64,000 nucleotides of DNA from Eudoraea chungangensis (lineage in GTDB: Bacteria; Bacteroidota; Bacteroidia; Flavobacteriales; Flavobacteriaceae): assembly GCF_029360665.1 (NCBI RefSeq), contig NZ_JARDUB010000003.1, forward strand, positions 248,001-312,000, read 5' to 3'. Below the pieces are notes generated by a model. That model saw only the letters and a list, made by a program, of their open reading frames with translations. It did no database searches and was not told where the DNA came from. Of this stretch, positions 34,948-43,982 are shown in pieces; position 1 is the first letter of the stretch, and each line of letters begins with the position of its first letter. A program made the position numbers and the translations under genes.

Positions 34948-37176
34948 TTGGAAAATAAGGATCACAAACTGCAGCAAGCTGCAGAAGTAATAAAAAAGTC
35001 GGAAACTACGGAAGCTTCAAAAGTGGATGAGAAAAGCACCGAATTAAAAAAGGAGTTAGCTATAGCTGAGACTAAAAAGGTACAGGATACGAATTCCTTA
35101 GATAAAACAGCTAAGGAAGAAGTGGTAAAAACTACTCCTAAGACCTTAGCCACAGAAGACAAAAAACAAGAAAAGGAGGCCAAAGAATCATCAGCAAATG
35201 TGGAAGTAGTTGAAATAGAAAAAAAATCTGAGAAGCCTAATAGTATAAAAAAAGAGACGGCAGAAGAAGTTAAGGCAGAGTCGGAAGAGAAACAAGACGT
35301 AATTGATTCAGGAGTACAAGAAGAAATAGATGAATCCAATGCAGAAGATGCGGAGGATGAAGATAATCAAGAGAGGCATCATATTGCCATCTTAGACTAC
35401 CATTCCATGTCCATGGAAAATTTAGTGGGTGAACTTCAAAAGCTAGTCAAAAACGAAAAGGTACAGGCTATAAAAAAACATGTAGATAGTATCAAATATG
35501 AATTCGACCAAAAGTTTACGGAATTTCTTGAGCACAAGAAGGATGAATTTGTTGAAAAAGGCGGTAATGAAATCGACTTTAGATATAATTCTGTAACCAA
35601 AAGACAGTTTAATGAGGTCTATTCGGAGTATCGTGAAAAAAGAAATGCCTATTATAAAAATTTAGAGCAAAACCTTCATGAGAATTTAAAAATTAGACAG
35701 GATCTCATAGAAGAGCTAAAAGGGCTTGTTAACATAGAAGAAGACATTAACACGACCTATAAAAATTTTAAAGGTATCCAGGAAAGATGGCGAAATGCGG
35801 GTTCTATTCCAAGAAATGCCTATAACGATGTTTGGAGAACGTATCACCATCACATAGAAATATTTTACGATTTTTTACATCTAAATAGGGAACTTCGCGA
35901 CTTAGACTTTAAGCATAACTATGAAGAAAAACTGAAGTTGGTCATAAGAGCTGAGGCCTTAGCTGATGAAGAAGACTTAAATAAAGGTTTTAGAGAACTT
36001 CAAACACTGCATAAAGTTTGGAAGGAAGATATTGGACCGGTAGGAAAAGAACATCGAGAAGAGATTTGGGAACGCTTTAGCAATGCCACTAAGGTAATGC
36101 ACCAACGAAGACAAGAGTATTTTAATACTCTGGAAAAAGTCTACGAAGAAAATCTTTTAAAAAAGCAGGAGATTATAGAGAATATCCTGTCTATAGGAGC
36201 TAAACCTGCAACAAGCCATAAGGCATTACAACAGCAAATTGCTCAAATTGAAAAACAAAGGGATCTTTTTTTTAAGGCGGGTAAAGTTCCTCAAAAAGTA
36301 AACGAAAAAACTTGGACAGAGTTTAAGGAGGCTGTTAGAAGTTTTAACAAGACAAAAAACAATTACTACAAAAATCTCAAAAAAGAGCAGCAGCTTAACT
36401 TTGAAAAGAAAAAAACTCTGTTAGCGAGAGCGGTAGAAATAAAAGATAGTGAAGATTGGGATTCAACGACGGAGGAACTAAAAAAAATTCAAAGAGAATG
36501 GAAAGCTATTGGGCATGTACCGCGAAAATACTCTGATAGCATATGGAATGAATTTAAGGCAGCTTGCAACCATTATTTTGATCGTTTTCACGCCTTAAAA
36601 AATAAGGCACACAAAGAAGAGTCAGACAATCTAAAAAAGAAAATGGTAAGTCTTGAAAAGCTAAAGTCTTTCAAATTATCCGGAGATAAGGAAAAGGATT
36701 TAATGGTAATAAAGAAACTGATTGACGAATGGAAAGCCAGTGGCAGAGTACCATATCATAAGAAAAATATCAATAGTAAGTTTAATGTTATTCTTGACGC
36801 AATTTTTAAGAAATTAGATGTTAGTTTACAAGAAGCCGAATTATTAAAATATGGCGATAAACTAAAAAAACTCGCTGGCTCCGATAATGAGAGCGCTTTG
36901 AGGAACGAACGAACTTTTATTAGAAGAAAAATTGAAGAGAGTTTATCGGAAATAAGACAATTAGAAAACAACCTGCAATTTTTTACAAATGTTTCCGAAG
37001 AAAATCCTATTGTTAAAGACGTAGTAAAAAAAATAGATCGACAAAAAGAAGCCTTGGCTACATGGAAGGCCAAATTAAAGAATTTGAATATCCTACAGCA
37101 CAGTCTAACAAAAGAACAGATCGAGGAGGATACAGAATCCAAGTCGGACGAAGGTACAGAAGAAGAGACCTCCTAG
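34948..37176 (+). CDS. DUF349 helical-repeat protein with Glu/Lys-rich N-terminus
   Basis: A 742-residue protein. The first 145 residues are low-complexity, rich in Glu and Lys (for example KKQEKEAKESSANVEV), and probably disordered. The rest is a series of DUF349 helical repeats marked by W-K/R-x-x-G-x-[VI]-P motifs: ERWRNAGSIPRNAY, KVWKEDIGPVGKEH, DLFFKAGKVPQKV, REWKAIGHVPRKYS and DEWKASGRVPYHKK. Its function is unknown. No ATG exists near the frame's start, so TTG 34948 is the best in-window start. A nearby ATG (34923) is in another frame that stops after 11 codons. Confidence 0.85.
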   Translation: MENKDHKLQQAAEVIKKSETTEASKVDEKSTELKKELAIAETKKVQDTNSLDKTAKEEVVKTTPKTLATEDKKQEKEAKESSANVEVVEIEKKSEKPNSIKKETAEEVKAESEEKQDVIDSGVQEEIDESNAEDAEDEDNQERHHIAILDYHSMSMENLVGELQKLVKNEKVQAIKKHVDSIKYEFDQKFTEFLEHKKDEFVEKGGNEIDFRYNSVTKRQFNEVYSEYREKRNAYYKNLEQNLHENLKIRQDLIEELKGLVNIEEDINTTYKNFKGIQERWRNAGSIPRNAYNDVWRTYHHHIEIFYDFLHLNRELRDLDFKHNYEEKLKLVIRAEALADEEDLNKGFRELQTLHKVWKEDIGPVGKEHREEIWERFSNATKVMHQRRQEYFNTLEKVYEENLLKKQEIIENILSIGAKPATSHKALQQQIAQIEKQRDLFFKAGKVPQKVNEKTWTEFKEAVRSFNKTKNNYYKNLKKEQQLNFEKKKTLLARAVEIKDSEDWDSTTEELKKIQREWKAIGHVPRKYSDSIWNEFKAACNHYFDRFHALKNKAHKEESDNLKKKMVSLEKLKSFKLSGDKEKDLMVIKKLIDEWKASGRVPYHKKNINSKFNVILDAIFKKLDVSLQEAELLKYGDKLKKLAGSDNESALRNERTFIRRKIEESLSEIRQLENNLQFFTNVSEENPIVKDVVKKIDRQKEALATWKAKLKNLNILQHSLTKEQIEEDTESKSDEGTEEETS

Positions 37177-37190
37177 TCTTTAATCTTTCG

Positions 37191-37766
37191 CTACTCTATA
37201 TTTTTTAATTTTATATTCCGAAAGCGGATTCGCCCTGGTTCGGCAACCTGTAAGGCAATATAGCCTTCGACTAGCTCGTCGTTTAATATATCGGCAGTTA
37301 ATTGATCGTTAATCCATGTCTTTATCTCGTTTCCATCGCATACAATTTTATAAGTATTCCATTTGCCAACCGTATTGACAAAAGTCAGAGGTTCTGTTCT
37401 AGTTACAATAGAACCCGTTCTGAATTTTTGATTCGGGTGAATATCCCAAATATTCATTTCATAGCAATCAGTATTAGAGATAACCGAATTTTTACATCGA
37501 ACAAATACGCCAGAATTAACTAATTCATCGGGATAGAATTCAAGAGTAAGAACAAAGTTTGAAAAGGTGTTTTTAGTCATTACAAAACCTGTTGATCCCA
37601 TAGATGTAGCTATAAGGACACCATTGTCATATTCCCAAGAAGGTTTTCCAGTAACCACCCAATCCTCCGAGCCTTCAATAAATATGGCCTTTCCCCCTTC
37701 AGAGCACGATGACAAAACCAGAAGGAACAAAAATATGAATTGATAGATATTGGACTTTTTAAACAT
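37191..37766 (-). CDS. DUF1080 (3-keto-disaccharide hydrolase-type) lipoprotein
   Basis: A 191-residue lipoprotein (LLVLSSC, Cys near residue 22) with a concanavalin-like beta-sandwich of the DUF1080 family. Signature strands are WEYDNGVLIAT, FSNFVLTLEFYPDELVNSGVFVRC (described across two strands), GKWNTYKIVCDGNEIKTWIND and EGYIALQVAEPGRIRFRNIKLK. Members have been linked to hydrolysis of 3-keto sugars or to carbohydrate binding. It is convergent with the DUF349 gene, 14 bases apart, and follows the DUF5916 gene's promoter region divergently only at distance. Confidence 0.82.
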   Translation of the reverse strand: MFKKSNIYQFIFLFLLVLSSCSEGGKAIFIEGSEDWVVTGKPSWEYDNGVLIATSMGSTGFVMTKNTFSNFVLTLEFYPDELVNSGVFVRCKNSVISNTDCYEMNIWDIHPNQKFRTGSIVTRTEPLTFVNTVGKWNTYKIVCDGNEIKTWINDQLTADILNDELVEGYIALQVAEPGRIRFRNIKLKNIE

Positions 37767-37840
37767 GTAAACAAATTTTAAAAATTAAAAATACAATTCT
37801 TCGTTGTACTACTCAAATATTGAAACAACACAAAATACGG

Positions 37841-40051
37841 TTATTTTACCAGATCAAATATACGGGTATACTTAACTATAAAACTATGGTTAAGCGGATC
37901 GTTTTCTTGTAGGTTGTAATTATAGACCACAAAGAGACCTGTATTTGCTCTTTGCAGCCAACTAAACCTAAGATTTACAGCCCATAAATTATTTACCGTG
38001 TTATTTTGTACTAATCCCTGAACAAAGACATTGGGTTTAAACGAATAACTAAGTCTTGTACTGAAAATATTCTTAGTAAAATTTCCACCAGGCAAGTCGA
38101 AGTAATTGTATTGGTATCCTATATCTGTATTAAACTTCTCTCCTTTTCTAAGACTTAAGGTAGCACTATTTAGATACCTATGGCCACCAAAAGAACCGCC
38201 AAAAACCGATCTGAGATTTATGGAGATTGGTTTTGAGGCATTGGTAAAAAATACCAATTGACCTTCGGCATGTTTATATGTTCCTGGTTCCACAAATACG
38301 CCTTCATCTATCTCAAAAGGCACTAATAACCCTTCCGTCGTAAAGTTGATTCCCGTATGGAATTCCATTCCCGTTTTATACTCAAAATGATTATCAATAT
38401 GCAAAAATCCAGTTTCTTGAAAACCATTAAAATCCCAATAGCCCCTATAGGCAACATGCGGTCTAAGCTCCAAAATTTTAGAATTTTCATTTTTAGGCCT
38501 GAGATGATACAACACTCTTCCTTCTGGCTTTTTAAAAGCAGAGCGGAGCAAGAACCCCACCTCAGGATTAAAACCCTGACCTACTTCCGTATATGCTCCT
38601 TGAAATTCCCAATTATCCCATATATAATCCGCTTGAAATTTAAATGAGTGTTCGTTTATTGTATCATTTGGCCCAGCAGTTTTCGCATAAAATCCCGATA
38701 ACCTGGCCTTTGTTCCAAGGCCTAACTTCCCATCAATGGCGTAAGTGCGGTTATAATCATTTTTTGCCTCTAACCCCACTCGATTTATGAAAACTGCTCC
38801 TAAAGCGCTTCTTCCTTTAAACTCGTGATTCACCCTTGCCACAGAAAAGTTATTCTGTTGTATGCCTACCTCATCTACGTCATCCGTGAACATAGAGAGT
38901 ATTCCAACATTGGTTCTATTTAGTTTTCCTGACATACGAGCCCCACCTATTATGGGAACAATATTTCCATCATCCCCTATTCCTATACGCCTGCTAAAGA
39001 AAAGGTCCACTTCTCCTGGGCTACCAACGGTAAACAATCCAGCATTCTCTAGGAAAAAGGGTCGTTTTTCAGGAAAAAACAAGTTAAACCGGTCTAAGTT
39101 CACCTGCTGATCATCCACTTCCACCTGGGCAAAATCTGTGTTATAGGTGAGGTCTAGTGTTAAACTAGGAGTTATACTATACTTAATGTCTCCTCCAATT
39201 TCAGGGGTAAATTCTGTTTCTGGATCAATCTCAGTATAGTCTTTGTCTAAACGTCCAAGTACATAAGGAATTAACTTTAAATTCCCTGGACTTTTAAGAT
39301 CCAAATCTGTGAGTGTGCCGGCCAATGAAAGCCTGTTGATTGTAAAACCGATGGGAATAGGTGCCCAATACACAATCTCGTTTGTTTTTCTGATATTTCG
39401 TCGAAAATTAATACCCCAATCCTTTCCTGCTTGAAAACGAATGGTTCTGAGAGGAATTGCAAATTCGGCACTCCAGCCATAATTTGTAACTTTTGTCTTT
39501 ACATTAAAAGCGGCATCCCAATTTAAATTAAACCCACCTATGGTTCCACCTTGTTGTCTGTTCGCATTAAAATTACCTTGTCCTTCATTATCAACCTGAG
39601 CATCGTACTCAATTCCTAAGGAATTGGTTCCGAAAACGAAACCGTTTTGACCATCTTTATACGTGTCAATAATAAAAATAAAAGCATCGGTATTATCTAA
39701 ATTCGCATCTCTTCTGGGATCGGAAACTACCAGTTTATGTGGTTGAGAATCATAACATATTACAGAAAGGAAAAAAGTTTCCTTGGTATAAGCAATTCTA
39801 ATCTCCGTTTTCTCTGAAGCCGGAAAACCAAAATTTGGTTGAAGTTGGGTAAAATCCCCAAATGGTATTACGTTTTGCCATACCGGATCTTCTAAGACCT
39901 CCCCATCTATAATGGGATCAACATCAATAATCACAGCGCTGGCAGTAGGTCTGTTTTCTTTGCTATACTCTTTATTCTTATCCTGACTATTTACAGACAA
40001 GCAAACAAAAAGTAAAAAGAATATTCCAAAGGAAACATTCTGAAAATTCAT
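37841..40051 (-). CDS. DUF5916 outer-membrane protein with CBM9-like N-terminal domain
   Basis: A 736-residue exported protein with a signal peptide ending VCLSVNSQ. Residues about 40-240 are a carbohydrate-binding family 9-like domain (IDGEVLEDPVWQNV, FLSVICYDSQP, GWSAEFAIPLRTIRF, WGINFRRNIRKTNE). The remainder is DUF5916, with alternating amphipathic strands of a probable outer-membrane beta barrel ending FIVKYTRIFDLVK. Such proteins often occur near surface-glycan or metal-uptake genes, but their function is not established. It transcribes away from the esterase-hexosaminidase cluster. Confidence 0.83.
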   Translation of the reverse strand: MNFQNVSFGIFFLLFVCLSVNSQDKNKEYSKENRPTASAVIIDVDPIIDGEVLEDPVWQNVIPFGDFTQLQPNFGFPASEKTEIRIAYTKETFFLSVICYDSQPHKLVVSDPRRDANLDNTDAFIFIIDTYKDGQNGFVFGTNSLGIEYDAQVDNEGQGNFNANRQQGGTIGGFNLNWDAAFNVKTKVTNYGWSAEFAIPLRTIRFQAGKDWGINFRRNIRKTNEIVYWAPIPIGFTINRLSLAGTLTDLDLKSPGNLKLIPYVLGRLDKDYTEIDPETEFTPEIGGDIKYSITPSLTLDLTYNTDFAQVEVDDQQVNLDRFNLFFPEKRPFFLENAGLFTVGSPGEVDLFFSRRIGIGDDGNIVPIIGGARMSGKLNRTNVGILSMFTDDVDEVGIQQNNFSVARVNHEFKGRSALGAVFINRVGLEAKNDYNRTYAIDGKLGLGTKARLSGFYAKTAGPNDTINEHSFKFQADYIWDNWEFQGAYTEVGQGFNPEVGFLLRSAFKKPEGRVLYHLRPKNENSKILELRPHVAYRGYWDFNGFQETGFLHIDNHFEYKTGMEFHTGINFTTEGLLVPFEIDEGVFVEPGTYKHAEGQLVFFTNASKPISINLRSVFGGSFGGHRYLNSATLSLRKGEKFNTDIGYQYNYFDLPGGNFTKNIFSTRLSYSFKPNVFVQGLVQNNTVNNLWAVNLRFSWLQRANTGLFVVYNYNLQENDPLNHSFIVKYTRIFDLVK

Positions 40052-40263
40052 TTGGTTAGGTTGATTACGTATAGCTAAAGGTATAAATTTTTAATGGAAA
40101 CCTAGGGAGGCTTGGCTACCCACAAAACAGTTTTTACACTTTTATTCTCACAAGTAAATCTAGCCCCTTTTTCTTCAAATATTGACTAGCCCGCCACAAA
40201 TTTTAGTATAACAATTGAGTAGAATTTCAAAAGACAGATTCATTACTTAAATTAGCCTTAAAT

Positions 40264-40271
40264 TACCTTTG
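40264..40271 (+). promoter_or_regulatory. Putative -7 box for the esterase-SGNH-GH20 cluster
   Basis: TACCTTTG matches TAnnTTTG, 26 bases before the ATG at 40298, in the 246-bp divergent intergenic region shared with the DUF5916 gene. Confidence 0.45.
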
Positions 40272-40297
40272 TTTAGCTTTCTAATTCAACTAAAACT

Positions 40298-41182
40298 ATG
40301 ACTGCCAACAAAACAATAATACTTCTAATTACCCTACTGATGACTAGCACCGTGATTAACGCACAAGAAATAATTAATCTTCCTTTTGAACCTGCATCAG
40401 AGGTTGAATGGATTGGCAATGAAAAAAACTATTATTCTACCATTTGGGAAAATCAAGTTGTAACGAATGTATCTTCTCCAAGTATGCAGGTGTTTAGGCC
40501 AGAGCCATCAGTTGCAAACGGTACTTCCGTAATTATTGCCCCCGGAGGAGGCCTATATGCCCTTAGCATAGAAAGCGAAGGTAATGAAGTGGCTAAATGG
40601 CTTAACACAAAAGGGATTACGGCTTTTGTACTTAAATACAGGCTAGTTCCAACTGGGAAAGATGGTGTTGCCGAAATAACTAATGGAGGAGATGAAGTAT
40701 TGAAGAAAGTAGCGCAAGTGCTTCCTTTATCGTATCAGGATGGACTTACCGCTTTGAACTTTGTAAGACAGAACGCACATAAGTGGCAGTTAGATTCAGA
40801 AAAAATAGGGTTTATGGGATTTAGCGCCGGCGGAGCAGTAGCAATGGGCGTAGCTTATAACTATAGCTTAGAGAATAGACCAAATTTTATTATACCCATA
40901 TATCCCTGGACCACGGCAATGCCAGTGCAAGATTGCCCCACCGATGCACCTCCAATACTCATAGTTTGTGCTACGGACGATCCACTAAACCTAGCACCAG
41001 GAAGTATTGCCTTATATAACTCCTGGTTAGATGGAAAGAAGCCTGTTGGCCTTCATATGTATTCTAAAGGCGGACATGGCTTTGGAATGAAACAACAAGG
41101 ACTTCCGTCAGACAAATGGATTTTGCGCACTTATGAATGGCTGCTTGCTGAAGGTCTAACGGAAGAAAGTAATTCTAATTAA
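40298..41182 (+). CDS. Exported alpha/beta hydrolase (carbohydrate esterase-like)
   Basis: A 294-residue hydrolase with a signal peptide (LLMTSTVINAQ). Catalytic elements are the nucleophile elbow GFSAGG (Ser176), the Asp in IVCATDDPL and the His in SKGGHGFGM. The oxyanion segment IIAPGGGLYALS precedes them. The sequence resembles the BD-FAE/acetyl-esterase group, which removes acetyl or other acyl groups from sugars. The downstream neighbours are an SGNH hydrolase and a GH20 hexosaminidase, consistent with handling an acylated amino-sugar polymer; that link is inference. Confidence 0.85.
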   Translation: MTANKTIILLITLLMTSTVINAQEIINLPFEPASEVEWIGNEKNYYSTIWENQVVTNVSSPSMQVFRPEPSVANGTSVIIAPGGGLYALSIESEGNEVAKWLNTKGITAFVLKYRLVPTGKDGVAEITNGGDEVLKKVAQVLPLSYQDGLTALNFVRQNAHKWQLDSEKIGFMGFSAGGAVAMGVAYNYSLENRPNFIIPIYPWTTAMPVQDCPTDAPPILIVCATDDPLNLAPGSIALYNSWLDGKKPVGLHMYSKGGHGFGMKQQGLPSDKWILRTYEWLLAEGLTEESNSN

Positions 41183-41229
41183 AATATTCTTTTGAGGAAG
41201 TCCTGATTTAAAGTATCTTGCTGCGCATT

Positions 41230-41883
41230 ATGCAAAGACTATTATTCTTTCTCTTCGTAATTGCAGCTTTTTGTGCTACTCCAGAAATTTATGCCCAGAG
41301 ACTTTTTGATAAAGAAGTATTAAATATCCAAAAAAGATATGATAGCCTATGGGACTCTACTAAAAATACTATTGTCTTTACAGGAAGTTCTAGCATACGC
41401 ATGTGGAAAGATGTACAAGAGCGTTTTCCAGAGCAACAAATTGTAAATTCAGGTTTTGGTGGTTCAGAAGCCACTGATTTGTATGAGTATTTAGAGGAAT
41501 TGGTCCTAAATTTTAATCCTTCTAAAGTCTTTATTTATGAAGGTGACAACGATATCAACGCAGGAAAATCTTCTAAAGAAATTTTAAGGGTCACAGAAAG
41601 TATTCTAGATCGAATATTAGAACACAATCCAAAAACTGAAATTATACTTATTTCAGCTAAGCCAAGTATAGCCCGATGGCAATTAAAAAGGAAATACAGG
41701 AAATTCAATAGACGTCTGGCCAAATTGAGTGAAAGAAACAATCTAATTAACTTTGCAGATGTTTGGAGTCCAATGGTAGAAAATAAAAAAATCAAAAAAG
41801 ATCTTTTTATTGAAGACGACCTACATATGAATGCCAAAGGTTATGAACTTTGGTACCACGTAATAAAAAACTATATTAAATAA
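41230..41883 (+). CDS. Exported SGNH/GDSL-family hydrolase
   Basis: A 217-residue SGNH hydrolase with a signal peptide ending TPEIYAQ. Block I is FTGSSSIRMW (nucleophile Ser), block II has NSGFGGSEA, block III is YEGDNDINAG (Asn) and block V is DDLHMNAKGYELW with the Asp-x-x-His dyad. I chose ATG 41230 because an in-frame TTG at 41218 adds four residues ahead of the signal peptide. It probably acts as an esterase on sugars. It is 47 bases after the alpha/beta hydrolase and 6 bases before the hexosaminidase. Confidence 0.87.
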   Translation: MQRLLFFLFVIAAFCATPEIYAQRLFDKEVLNIQKRYDSLWDSTKNTIVFTGSSSIRMWKDVQERFPEQQIVNSGFGGSEATDLYEYLEELVLNFNPSKVFIYEGDNDINAGKSSKEILRVTESILDRILEHNPKTEIILISAKPSIARWQLKRKYRKFNRRLAKLSERNNLINFADVWSPMVENKKIKKDLFIEDDLHMNAKGYELWYHVIKNYIK

Positions 41884-41889
41884 TCCAAA

Positions 41890-43506
41890 ATGATTAAATC
41901 AGCTTTTTCAAAATACCTTATTATTTCAATTATATTGCTGGCCGTTATAGGATGCACTGAAAAGAAGAAGAGAATATTAAACTTACCTTCTACGGACATG
42001 GCTGAGGCAAGTCTAATCCCTAAACCGTTAAAGATTATCGCTACGAACGAGGCTTTTGGCTTAGACCACACTACTTCTATTTATACTTCTGCAAACGATA
42101 AAAATTTCGAAAAAGTTGGATTGTTTTTAGCAGACAAAATTAAAAGTAAGACCAACTTAAGACTGGCCGTTAACGACCCAGAAGTACCTGAGGTTAATGG
42201 GGTAATCTATATAAACCAATCCGACAGTGATGAGCTTACAACCGCCGAGGCCTACCAATTGTATATTACTAAAGATTCCATTATCCTCAATGCAAAGACT
42301 GCAGAAGGAGCCTTCCGAGGAATACAGACTATAAGACAACTCATTCCCGAAATCAGCAATGATACCATTACCGAATTGCCTGTTTGGGTTGTACCTACAG
42401 GAAAAATTTTGGATATACCAAACTTTGAATTTAGGGGCTCTATGTTAGACGTAGCTCGTCATTTCTTTAGTGTAGAAGATGTCAAAAAATATATTGACCT
42501 CCTTTCTTATTATAAAATAAACGCCCTGCATTTGCACCTTACAGACGATCAGGGCTGGAGGATAGAAATTAAATCTTGGCCAAAATTAACCGAGATTGGT
42601 GGAAGTACAGAAGTAGGTGGTGAAGCAGGCGGTTTTTTTACACAGGAAGACTACAAAGAAATAGTTGCCTATGCAGCAGATCGATATATGATGATTATCC
42701 CTGAAGTAGATATGCCCGGACATACTAATGCTGCCTCCGTTTCTTATCCTATATTAAATGGAAATGGCAAGACCCCTAAATTATATGAAGGAACACATGT
42801 TGGCTTCAGTACTTTTGATGCCAGAAAAGATACGGTTTATAGCTTTATAGATGATGTTGTCAGAGAAATTAGTGCCTTAAGTCCTAGTCCATATTTTCAT
42901 ATTGGTGGAGATGAAAGTCATGTCACTAAAAAGAGCGACTATATATATTTTGTAAACAGGGTAGAGAAAATCGTTCAAAAATATGGAAAACAGATGATAG
43001 GCTGGGACGAAGTGGCACAGGCCGATGTTTCCAGCTCGTCTATTGCTCAGTTTTGGGACAGTGAAGAAAATGCTCAGGAAGCCGTAAAAAAGGGTATGAA
43101 AGTAATTATTTCTCCTGCGAAGAAAGCTTATTTAGATATGCAGTACGATACACTTTCCAAGCATGGACTTCATTGGGCAGCATTTATCCCTGTAGATACG
43201 GCATATGTGTGGTCTCCAGAAAAATATGCGGGAATTCCTAAAGAGAATATCCTAGGAGTAGAAGCTCCCCTTTGGTCAGAAACTATTAGTAATTTAGAAG
43301 AACTTGAATATTTAGCCTTTCCTAGGGTAATAGGGTATTCCGAATTAAGTTGGAGCACTCAAGAAAACCGGGACTGGGATAATTTTAAAGTGCGACTTGG
43401 AAATCAGGCACCTTATTTAGATCGTATGAATGTAAAATATTATCCCTCTGAGCTAATCGATTGGAAAGAAAGCAAATTTACTTACAAAGAGATTAAAAAG
43501 GACTAG
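41890..43506 (+). CDS. Beta-N-acetylhexosaminidase lipoprotein (GH20)
   Basis: A 538-residue GH20 enzyme that removes terminal beta-linked N-acetylhexosamines. A lipobox (AVIGC, Cys near residue 22) anchors it. The non-catalytic GH20b domain spans about 40-160, and the catalytic barrel begins RGSMLDVARHFFSVEDVKKYID. The catalytic Asp341-Glu342 pair lies in FHIGGDES, and HLHLTDDQGWRIEI and IPEVDMPGHTNA are also typical. The C-terminal WSEL-like ELSWSTQENRDW contains the conserved Trp. It is the last gene of the three-gene hydrolase cluster and probably cleaves chitooligosaccharides or peptidoglycan-derived sugars. Confidence 0.93.
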   Translation: MIKSAFSKYLIISIILLAVIGCTEKKKRILNLPSTDMAEASLIPKPLKIIATNEAFGLDHTTSIYTSANDKNFEKVGLFLADKIKSKTNLRLAVNDPEVPEVNGVIYINQSDSDELTTAEAYQLYITKDSIILNAKTAEGAFRGIQTIRQLIPEISNDTITELPVWVVPTGKILDIPNFEFRGSMLDVARHFFSVEDVKKYIDLLSYYKINALHLHLTDDQGWRIEIKSWPKLTEIGGSTEVGGEAGGFFTQEDYKEIVAYAADRYMMIIPEVDMPGHTNAASVSYPILNGNGKTPKLYEGTHVGFSTFDARKDTVYSFIDDVVREISALSPSPYFHIGGDESHVTKKSDYIYFVNRVEKIVQKYGKQMIGWDEVAQADVSSSSIAQFWDSEENAQEAVKKGMKVIISPAKKAYLDMQYDTLSKHGLHWAAFIPVDTAYVWSPEKYAGIPKENILGVEAPLWSETISNLEELEYLAFPRVIGYSELSWSTQENRDWDNFKVRLGNQAPYLDRMNVKYYPSELIDWKESKFTYKEIKKD

Positions 43507-43529
43507 AAAAAGAGTTTAAACCTCTTTTT
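43507..43529. terminator. Bidirectional terminator between the GH20 and DUF5606 genes
   Basis: AAAAAGAG (43507-43514) pairs with CTCTTTTT (43522-43529), with a T-run continuing to 43532 on the plus strand. It sits between two convergent stops and overlaps the last codons of the DUF5606 gene. Confidence 0.6.
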
Positions 43530-43941
43530 TTTCGTCGGTAGATTCTTCCGGCTCCTTAAAGTCGGTCACTCCATTATCATGGAGAATGTTATACCACTGA
43601 ATAATCTTTTTAATATCGCTCACATATACTCTATCCTCATCATAGTTAGGAAGAATTTCAAAAAAATATTCCTCTAATTTTAACTTATCATCCTTGTGTT
43701 TTACAGAAGTCTTAGCTCCATCTTCTTTGGAATAAATCTTCTCAAAAACAGCTCTTAACGGTAGCTCTTCCTCCAGTGTAAATATGGCTATTTCAGAAAG
43801 CACGCTCACGTTGCTGCTCATCCCAACAGTTATCTTTCTTTTGTCTAATAATGATTCTGCAACTAAACCCGTCCTTGTTTGAGTAAGTAATTTAAACAGG
43901 CCAGGTCTGCCTCCAATAGCTAGAATTTTATCTAATGTCAT
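43516..43941 (-). CDS. DUF5606 protein
   Basis: A 141-residue cytoplasmic protein of the Bacteroidota DUF5606 family. Its N-terminus LDKILAIGGRPGLFKLLTQTRTGLVAESL is typical (described across two elements), with a small beta domain (GLVAESLLDKRKITVGMSSNVSVLSEIAIFT region) and a C-terminal helical part (DEDRVYVSDIKKIIQWYNIL). Function is unknown. It sits downstream of def but has its own -7 box, and the next gene on its 3' side is convergent. Confidence 0.85.
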   Translation of the reverse strand: MTLDKILAIGGRPGLFKLLTQTRTGLVAESLLDKRKITVGMSSNVSVLSEIAIFTLEEELPLRAVFEKIYSKEDGAKTSVKHKDDKLKLEEYFFEILPNYDEDRVYVSDIKKIIQWYNILHDNGVTDFKEPEESTDEKKEV

Positions 43942-43960
43942 ATACTTTAATTAAAAGTCG

Positions 43961-43968
43961 CAAATATA
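43961..43968 (-). promoter_or_regulatory. Putative -7 box for the DUF5606 gene
   Basis: TATATTTG on the minus strand matches TAnnTTTG, 19 bases before the ATG at 43941 and within the 41-bp gap after def. Confidence 0.45.
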
Positions 43969-43982
43969 CTAATGCGAATTAA

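Noticed and set aside
34962-35339. Minus-strand open frame of 125 codons, Ser/Phe-rich
   Set aside because: It is the reverse complement of the Glu/Lys-rich head of the DUF349 gene; its composition is a codon mirror effect.
38357-39480. Open frames on both strands inside the DUF5916 gene (e.g. 38357-38647, 38862-39110)
   Set aside because: They lie within a clear long gene, lack family resemblance and start signals, and are antisense or frame shadows.
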